Source: Armatimonadota bacterium | GTDB lineage: Bacteria > Armatimonadota > Fimbriimonadia > Fimbriimonadales > Fimbriimonadaceae | DNA: 64,000 nt | NCBI GenBank assembly: GCA_020161505.1 | Contig: JAIUNY010000006.1 | Coordinates: forward strand, 114,608-178,607 | Direction: 5' to 3' | Translations under genes and position numbers: made by a program | Shown here: piece by piece, positions 58,561-64,000 of the stretch | How the letters are laid out: each line of letters starts with the position of its first letter | Numbering within the stretch: position 1 is the first letter of the stretch | The notes under the pieces: generated by a model | Told to the model about the DNA's origin: nothing | The model's input: only the letters and a program-made list of their open reading frames with translations | The model's database searches: none

Positions 58561-60468
58561 GTGAGTTCGTTGACGGATCGAAAGAGCCCACGAGGCCGCA
58601 TGGGGCATCGCGCCCTCATCCTCACCCTCTTGGGGTGCCTCTCCGTCTCGGCGGGATACAGCCTCCAAACCCTCAACGAAACTGCGTCCGAAACGCTTGT
58701 GGCTCAGGCCAAAGCAGATCCGCTTGTTGATGCCTGGAGCAAAGGTGGGGCCGTTTTTGTGAACGGCGTTCCCGTGCTCGAACTCAAAACCGCCGCGGGC
58801 GGGAAGTCGGCGGCGGAAAGAGCCAGCACCGTTGCTCAGGCGCTCAACAGCTTTGCCACGAACGAGACAGTCAAGGTTGTGGCCGATCCTGGTTTACGTC
58901 TCCTGATGGGGAGCAAGCCGGTTCTGACCATCACCGCCGCAGAGGCTCAAGCGCAAAAACTTCAACCGGAACCGATGGCCCAAACCTGGGCGCGGGTGAT
59001 CAACAAGGCTCTTTACCTGCCGCCCCTCGTCGTGAATCCTGACAAGCTGAGGTTGCCAATCGACAAGCCCCTCAAGGTGAGCGTCACCGGGCGACTGGCT
59101 CGGCGGGCTGAGCTCAACATCGAGCCGAAGGATCTCATCACTCTCTCCCGGGTGGATGCGGAGTGGACATTGCGGGCGAAGAAACAAGGCCAGGGCACTG
59201 CAACATTCGGAAACGGAGCCAATGCCCAGGTGATGATGCTCCAGGTTCTGCCCTATGCCACAAGCTTTCCCCAGAACCTTGAGGTCGAGGTCACTGGTCA
59301 GCCAGCTACCGCCGAAGTTGTTCAGGAAGCGATCCGCACCGCCCTGAATACGATGCTTCGGGCACCGGGACAATCGCGAGTTTCGTTCAGCGAAATCAAG
59401 GCCGATCCGCTGGCACCGGGCGAGCGACGGGTCTATCAAACCGCAACCAATGTCGAGGCCAGCGACCATTTTCCCGCAAGCGGATTTGTGAACGTCCTGG
59501 TTAAGAATATCGGAGGAGGTCGCACTTTCGAGGACGTGCTCTGGTACAGCAACGAGCCGGAAAACGTGCGCTGGAGCGGACAACTCTACTGGGGACGTCT
59601 GCAGAGCGGGTCTCCGGTGAGGCTTTTGTGGCACCACTTCAACAAGGGGCAGCAACCCATGGCGGTCTCGTATGTGCTCGCGAATCGATCGGACAAAACC
59701 GCCCGGGTTTCCGTGATGAGCGGCGATGCAGAACCCCTTCGCGATCCCACGAGGGCTGGGTATCTGGCCGGTGACAAGTTCTTCTCTGACTGGCTGGCGC
59801 ACCGTGGCGTGGTGATCTCGATCCCTCCGCGTGGTGTCGTGCCGTTTGTTCTGCGTGATTTTCAACCGGGATTCACCGTGAGCGGGCTGGCGAGTCTGCA
59901 ACTCCTGACCGGCGGGTCGGATGATGTCGTGCTCGTGGGGCATGCTTCGTTCCCGAATGATCTCCCGGAAGCCTGGCGGGGGAATCTGAAGTCATCCTCG
60001 CCGTGGAGTGCTGTGCGAACGGTGCCCCTGACCGAGTTCGATCTCCCGCTCGTTGGTCAGCCCAAGCATGTTTACCAAAAGCCCTCGCGCACGATCAGCT
60101 TTGTGTACAAAGTTGGCGGGCCGCTCCAATTCTTGCGGATTGGGGAAGAGAGCATCAATTCGGTGAACGAGGATCGCGAACTCGACGGAAACTTTGGCGT
60201 GCACTATCTGCTGGAAGGCCGACTAGAGAATCCGAGCAATCGGCGAACGACCGTCGAGGCGGTTTTCGAGGCATCGGCGGGGTATGCGGGAGCAGTCTTC
60301 CTCGTCAATGGTAAGTATCTGAAAGGGGATGTGCTCCCGACGAAGCGGACGTTGCGCATCTTTGAAGCCACGCTGAACCCGGGGGAAGCTGCTGACCTGC
60401 GCATCGAGACGATCCCTCTTTCGGGGGCGCACTATCCCGTGACCATCACCCTGCGTCCCAAGGAGTAG
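58561..60468 (+). CDS. Large exported protein, unknown function (635 aa)
   Basis: An N-terminal basic stretch then a hydrophobic segment (about 17-34) suggest a signal peptide or anchor. The next 100 residues contain FVNGVPVLELKTAAGG and SAAERASTVAQALN, a pattern I have seen in uncharacterised periplasmic domains. Residues 130-240 and beyond are beta-rich, with several immunoglobulin-like stretches. No catalytic motif is recognised. GTG 58561 is chosen for the -10 box; ATG 58600 is an alternative. The TPR gene follows 8 bp after its stop. Confidence 0.6.
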   Translation: MSSLTDRKSPRGRMGHRALILTLLGCLSVSAGYSLQTLNETASETLVAQAKADPLVDAWSKGGAVFVNGVPVLELKTAAGGKSAAERASTVAQALNSFATNETVKVVADPGLRLLMGSKPVLTITAAEAQAQKLQPEPMAQTWARVINKALYLPPLVVNPDKLRLPIDKPLKVSVTGRLARRAELNIEPKDLITLSRVDAEWTLRAKKQGQGTATFGNGANAQVMMLQVLPYATSFPQNLEVEVTGQPATAEVVQEAIRTALNTMLRAPGQSRVSFSEIKADPLAPGERRVYQTATNVEASDHFPASGFVNVLVKNIGGGRTFEDVLWYSNEPENVRWSGQLYWGRLQSGSPVRLLWHHFNKGQQPMAVSYVLANRSDKTARVSVMSGDAEPLRDPTRAGYLAGDKFFSDWLAHRGVVISIPPRGVVPFVLRDFQPGFTVSGLASLQLLTGGSDDVVLVGHASFPNDLPEAWRGNLKSSSPWSAVRTVPLTEFDLPLVGQPKHVYQKPSRTISFVYKVGGPLQFLRIGEESINSVNEDRELDGNFGVHYLLEGRLENPSNRRTTVEAVFEASAGYAGAVFLVNGKYLKGDVLPTKRTLRIFEATLNPGEAADLRIETIPLSGAHYPVTITLRPKE

Positions 60469-60476
60469 AACTCACT

Positions 60477-61304
60477 GTGAGTGACCATTTTAAGAACATC
60501 ATTGATTTGTTTGAGCTGCCTGGCTCCGAAGGCGAACTGATCCCGGCGGAAACGCAAGGGAAGGAAGGTCGCACGGCAGAGGAAAGTCGCACCTTTGGTC
60601 AGGAGCGGATGGCGGCGGGGGACTACCAAGCGGCGGTGGAGCACTTCCAAAAGGCCATCCAGCAGGGCTCGGCAGAATCGGTGGCCGAACTCGGTGCGGC
60701 GTATGAAGCGGGGGATTTCATCCCCCAGGCATACGTGCAGTACCGCAAGGCCCTGCAATCTCAGGCAAACGGAGACGTAGCGATTGGGGTGGCTGCTTTG
60801 ATGAAGCGGGAAGGCCGATGGAAGGATTCGATTGCCGAGCTTCAAGCGGCGATCGAAAAGGAACCCTACAATGCGTTCCTACACTTCCGTCTCGCGGAGA
60901 CGTTGCGGGAGGCACGGTATCCCAAAGCCGCTCTCGCGGCGGTGCAAGGGGCGATTGCGAACCAGGCGGACGATGCGTTCTATCACTTCTGGGCAGCGGA
61001 ATTGGCTCTGGAGTTGAAGCGGTTCGAGGAGTCTCTGGGCGCTATCCATGCCGCCCTGGAGCTGAGTCAGGATGACCCGTACTACCTCGCGATCGCGGGG
61101 GCCGCTTCCTGGGGTTGTGGTCGCGAGGAAGAAGCGCGGGCGTTCATCAAGCAAGCCGTTCGGGATTCTGAGGGGGATGCGGCCTACATCGGAGTCGCGC
61201 GACAGTTGGGCGTCCCAGGTTTTGATGGAGTCTCGGTCGGGGAATACGATTCGTCGCGGGCGAATCGGCTTCTGCGGCCTCTCGGGCTTGAAATTCCAGA
61301 CTGA
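60477..61304 (+). CDS. TPR-repeat protein
   Basis: 275 residues without a signal peptide. Six or seven TPR-like helix pairs run from about residue 38 to 240, for example QERMAAGDYQAAVEHFQKAIQQG and FHFRLAETLREARYPKAALAAVQ in close succession. TPRs mediate protein-protein contacts. GTG 60477 lies 8 bp after the upstream stop, with AAGGAG about 13 nt away, so the pair is probably co-transcribed. The C-terminal 40 residues are not TPR. Confidence 0.72.
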   Translation: MSDHFKNIIDLFELPGSEGELIPAETQGKEGRTAEESRTFGQERMAAGDYQAAVEHFQKAIQQGSAESVAELGAAYEAGDFIPQAYVQYRKALQSQANGDVAIGVAALMKREGRWKDSIAELQAAIEKEPYNAFLHFRLAETLREARYPKAALAAVQGAIANQADDAFYHFWAAELALELKRFEESLGAIHAALELSQDDPYYLAIAGAASWGCGREEEARAFIKQAVRDSEGDAAYIGVARQLGVPGFDGVSVGEYDSSRANRLLRPLGLEIPD

Positions 61305-61312
61305 TCGGTGTA

Positions 61313-61333
61313 CCTATTCTGCTCTCGAATAGG
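61313..61333 (+). terminator. Small hairpin between convergent genes
   Basis: CCTATTC (61313-61319) and GAATAGG (61327-61333) with a 7-nt loop; no T-run on either side. Weak. Confidence 0.35.
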
Positions 61334-61342
61334 AAATCTCCC

Positions 61343-61804
61343 TCAGGCACCCGGAACACGGTCTTCTCTCTCAATTCGCCAGTTCCAAAAAACCAAGCCT
61401 AGCCCCAGAGCGATCGGTATCTGACCAATCGGCGTGGCCATGCTTTGGAGCGCCCTTTCATCCGGAAAAAGAGGCACACCTTCGATTGGGATGGGTTTGA
61501 AAGTCCGGTAGAGCAAGAGTCCCCATATTGCAATGAGAACCAGACAATGGAGGAGCCGCCAGATAGGTTTCAGGATGATTGCCGACAAATTGATGATCAA
61601 CAGGGTCGCGAAGATGAGCAGCGGCACCCAAACGCTCACGACAAATAGAACGGGGACTTCATCCGACTTTGCTGCCGCGCTATCCCGGACGAGGCTGGAC
61701 AGAGCGTCGGCTTGGAGAGCTGGTACGAAAGAGACTGCGCCCAGCACGGACAGCCAAACCGCTTGCCAAATTGCTCGGTTGAGATCTTTAGGTTGCTTGG
61801 CCAT
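61343..61804 (-). CDS. Membrane protein (153 aa), unknown
   Basis: ATG 61804 has a GGGGACAGG stretch just upstream; a longer open frame to 61996 has no such site and its extra residues look non-coding. Hydrophobic segments lie at about 13-30, 52-76, 80-98 and 124-140. No motif is recognised. Confidence 0.55.
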   Translation of the reverse strand: MAKQPKDLNRAIWQAVWLSVLGAVSFVPALQADALSSLVRDSAAAKSDEVPVLFVVSVWVPLLIFATLLIINLSAIILKPIWRLLHCLVLIAIWGLLLYRTFKPIPIEGVPLFPDERALQSMATPIGQIPIALGLGLVFWNWRIEREDRVPGA

Positions 61805-62001
61805 GACCTGTCCCCGTGGTAAGCCACTCAATTGCTCGCAAATCATTGAACCTGATTTTCGAGTCGGCCAGTAAGGGCAATGCAATCGCCCCGGAACTCT
61901 GGCGGGGAGCAAAATGGGCTCTTCGTAAACTCCTGATGTGATGAGCAGGCCCTGGAACGGATGGGGCGGGCTGCGCGTCTTAACCTCAAGGAACACGACC
62001 G

Positions 62002-62571
62002 ATGACCTTGCGCATGAAGACTCTGACTCTGGCGACCAGCTTGCTCGCCGTGGCTCTTCTCACGGGAGCAGTCGCCCAAGCGACGACCGCTTGGAAGCGC
62101 ACGTACTTCGGGACCAGTAGCCTCAGCGCGCTCATTCCGGGCACGGTCTCGGAGCCGGAGATCACCAAAGTCACCGACGATGATGACTGGGTCACCGAAG
62201 TAGCGGACTACACCGTCGACGCCGAGAACTTCGGGATGTTCGTCAGCATCAGCAAGGCCAAAACGACGCAAAAGCTGGATGGAGCTTTTGTGAAGAAGGA
62301 GCTTGTGCCGACGCTCCAATCCACCCTGAGCCCCAACGACGAAACCGCGATTCCTGTGCAGGAGATCAAGGTGGATGAGAAGTGGGCGCTTCAAGCAAAG
62401 TTCACCCGAAAGAATCCCGCAGGGGAGCAGACGTACTATCACGTTTTCGCTACAGTTGAAGGCACAAACTTGATCATGATCGTTGGGGTGGCCTTCCCGG
62501 AACTTGAAGGATCGGTCACCGATCTCGACAAAGCGATGAAGTCGGTTCGCCTGAAGAAAGGTCTGAAGTAA
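62002..62571 (+). CDS. Secreted protein, unknown (189 aa)
   Basis: A clear signal peptide (about 5-27, ending AVAQA) follows ATG 62002, which has AAGGA 9 nt upstream; ATG 62014 is a possible alternative. The mature chain is a mixed alpha/beta protein with few Cys and no recognised motif. The pattern of a stress-resistant, lipocalin-like or PsbP-like (SLSALIPGTVSEPEITK) fold is conceivable, but I cannot assign it. Confidence 0.6.
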   Translation: MTLRMKTLTLATSLLAVALLTGAVAQATTAWKRTYFGTSSLSALIPGTVSEPEITKVTDDDDWVTEVADYTVDAENFGMFVSISKAKTTQKLDGAFVKKELVPTLQSTLSPNDETAIPVQEIKVDEKWALQAKFTRKNPAGEQTYYHVFATVEGTNLIMIVGVAFPELEGSVTDLDKAMKSVRLKKGLK

Positions 62572-62617
62572 CCCCTCCTGGGGATAACCTCGCCCGTACG
62601 GGGCTTCTTGATCTGGT

Positions 62618-62623
62618 CATAAT
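62618..62623 (+). promoter_or_regulatory. Putative -10 box of accD
   Basis: CATAAT, 6 nt before the ATG at 62630, with no Shine-Dalgarno sequence. Confidence 0.45.
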
Positions 62624-62629
62624 AGAACC

Positions 62630-63460
62630 ATGCTTGCTCGGAAGTCGGCATCCCAGACTCCGCACTCACATTTCGTGCAGTGCGTGAACTGCAAGAAGAC
62701 TCTCTTTCTCGCCGACTTTGAATCCAATCTGCGTGTCTGCACCTACTGTAGCCATCACCACCGCATGACCTGGCGTCAGCGGGTTGAGGCCACCTTCGAT
62801 GAGGGAACCTGGGTGGAAATGGACACAGAGCTCCAGTCGCTCGACCCCCTGGGCTTTCCCGAATATGCCGAAAAGCATGCGGCAGCAGTGAAGAAGACCG
62901 GTCAGCAGGACTCAGTTGTGTCCGGCACGGCCAAGCTCTTCGACATGCCGGTCAGCATTGCGGTGGCGGATTTCCACTTTATGGGGGGCAGCATGGGCTC
63001 GGTCGCGGGTGAGAAGATCGCGCGGGCTCTGGAACGCGGCGTCGAAATGCAGGCTCCGGCGATTGTCTTTTGCGCGAGCGGTGGGGCGCGGATGCAGGAA
63101 GGCTTGCTCAGTCTGATGCAAATGGCCAAAACCACGGCAGCCGTTGATAAGTGTCGGCAAAATGGTGTGCCGTACATCGCGGTGTTTACTGATCCCACGA
63201 TGGCGGGCGTCTTGGCGAGTTACGCAAGCATCGCCGATGTCATTCTTGCCGAACCCAAGTCTCTGGTCGGGTTTGCCGGGGCTCGGGTGAGCAAGCAGGC
63301 GGGAGTCAGCAAGGTTCCCGACGATTTCCAAACCGCCGAGTTCGTCTTTCGAAGTGGGATGCTGGATCGCATCGTCGAACGCCGAGACATGCGCGGGATT
63401 CTGGGACAACTCTGCCGGATGCTTGGCGGGCATCTGAAACTGGGGGCACTCAATGGCTAA
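62630..63460 (+). CDS. accD: Acetyl-CoA carboxylase carboxyltransferase, beta subunit
   Basis: 276 residues. With AccA, it transfers the carboxyl group from carboxybiotin to acetyl-CoA, giving malonyl-CoA for fatty-acid synthesis. A four-Cys zinc ribbon (Cys18, 21, 37, 40) sits at the N-terminus. The crotonase-like core shows FHFMGGSMGSVAGEKI and ASGGARMQEGLLSLMQMAKT. It overlaps accA by 8 bp, so the two subunits are translationally coupled. Confidence 0.94.
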   Translation: MLARKSASQTPHSHFVQCVNCKKTLFLADFESNLRVCTYCSHHHRMTWRQRVEATFDEGTWVEMDTELQSLDPLGFPEYAEKHAAAVKKTGQQDSVVSGTAKLFDMPVSIAVADFHFMGGSMGSVAGEKIARALERGVEMQAPAIVFCASGGARMQEGLLSLMQMAKTTAAVDKCRQNGVPYIAVFTDPTMAGVLASYASIADVILAEPKSLVGFAGARVSKQAGVSKVPDDFQTAEFVFRSGMLDRIVERRDMRGILGQLCRMLGGHLKLGALNG

Positions 63461-64000
63461 TAGCTGGAAGGAATGGGAAAAGCCGGTTCTCGAGCTCGAG
63501 GACGGCGTCAACAAGCTCAAGGCTCTGGCCGAAGTGGAGCTCGACCCAGAGAAGAAGGCGGCTCTCGAAACGCGCATCGAGGAATTTGAGGCGCGGATCG
63601 AGAACTTCATCAAGGTGCGCTACTCCCGACTTGGGCCGTGGGAGGAAGTCTTGCTTGCCCGCGCGGAGCCCCGCCCTTACACCCTGGATTACATCAATTC
63701 GATTTTCACGGAGTTTGTTGAGCTCGATGGGGATCGACGGTTTGGCACGGATCACGCGATTGTGGCGGGCCCGGCGCAGTTAGACGGTCGTCCCGTTATG
63801 GTGGTGGGTCACCAGAAGGGTCGCAACATCCAGGAACGCGCTTATCGCAATTTCGCCATGGCGAAGCCCGAGGGTTATCGCAAGGCGATTCGGATGTTCG
63901 AAATGGCGGAGCGATTCCGCATGCCCGTCATCACCTTTGTCGACACTCCGGCTGCTGATCCGGGCGTCGAGAGCGAGAGTCGGGGCATCAGCGAGGCCAT
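63453..64000 (+). CDS. accA: Acetyl-CoA carboxylase carboxyltransferase, alpha subunit (3' partial)
   Basis: The first 182 codons are present and the frame is open to the window edge (normal AccA is about 320 residues). The N-terminal coiled helix (ELEDGVNKLKALAEV) and the block VVGHQKGRNIQERAYRNFAMAKPEGYRKA are typical of AccA. A striking variation is visible near residues 165-182: FVDTPAADPGVESESRGISEA-type sequence in place of the common DTPGAYPGIGAEERGQSEA form. The ATG lies inside the accD 3' end. Confidence 0.9.
   Translation, partial: MANSWKEWEKPVLELEDGVNKLKALAEVELDPEKKAALETRIEEFEARIENFIKVRYSRLGPWEEVLLARAEPRPYTLDYINSIFTEFVELDGDRRFGTDHAIVAGPAQLDGRPVMVVGHQKGRNIQERAYRNFAMAKPEGYRKAIRMFEMAERFRMPVITFVDTPAADPGVESESRGISEA

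Overview
This window looks like chromosomal core DNA from a GC-rich, diderm, aerobic or microaerobic heterotroph. My best guess is the Armatimonadota (Fimbriimonadia-like). That placement is inferred from gene content: a pseudopilin with the H-X9-DG motif, a futalosine-type menaquinone enzyme, many secreted beta-propeller and glycosidase-like proteins, and a PagL-like lipid A deacylase with C-terminal-aromatic beta-barrels, which imply an outer membrane. I see no transposase, phage gene, CRISPR array, rRNA or tRNA, and no gene-free gap longer than about 200 bp.

Layout. 1-9.4 kb: tail of an unknown gene, a GH4 glycosidase, an AAA+ ATPase, mqnC, a ferritin-like protein, a run of six very small membrane proteins, a modular phosphoesterase and an orphan pair. 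9.4-19.6 kb: a secreted GH13 enzyme, two TPR proteins, pyruvate dehydrogenase E1 alpha/beta, a secreted propeller-like protein, thioredoxin, a BMP-type lipoprotein and an unknown protein. 19.7-25.5 kb: a large secreted glycosidase-like protein, a VanX-like dipeptidase, an SLBB export-like protein and a DUF5009-type acyltransferase. 25.6-35.3 kb: a short MetH, purF, folB, a GAF sensor kinase, an M16 protease, an FAH-family enzyme, thrC and thrB. 35.3-46 kb: a TAT phosphoesterase, a ten-Asp-box protein, an AlkA-like glycosylase, a Gfo/Idh oxidoreductase, a PagL-like protein, der, a pseudopilin, a lipoprotein and mnmE. 46.1-51.4 kb: a compact seven-gene operon (aldolase, hisS, beta-barrel, anchored coiled coil, J-like protein, membrane protein, leuB). 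51.5-64 kb: GDPD, PAP2, a small membrane protein, a GH25-like protein, a half-length carB, a DUF1460 amidase, a CxxC lipoprotein, two unknown or TPR proteins, and accD-accA.

Three themes stand out. First, many genes lack a Shine-Dalgarno sequence and instead carry a TAnnnT/CATAAT-type -10 box 5-11 nt before the start codon, which suggests widespread leaderless transcription beside a minority of genes with clear Shine-Dalgarno sites. Second, two normally large enzymes are half-length: CarB has only its N-terminal half, and MetH ends after the folate-binding domain. Third, the operon at 47.2-51.4 kb links housekeeping genes to four proteins predicted for the outer membrane, inner membrane and cytoplasm. 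This is the best candidate here for an undescribed system, but its function is unknown.
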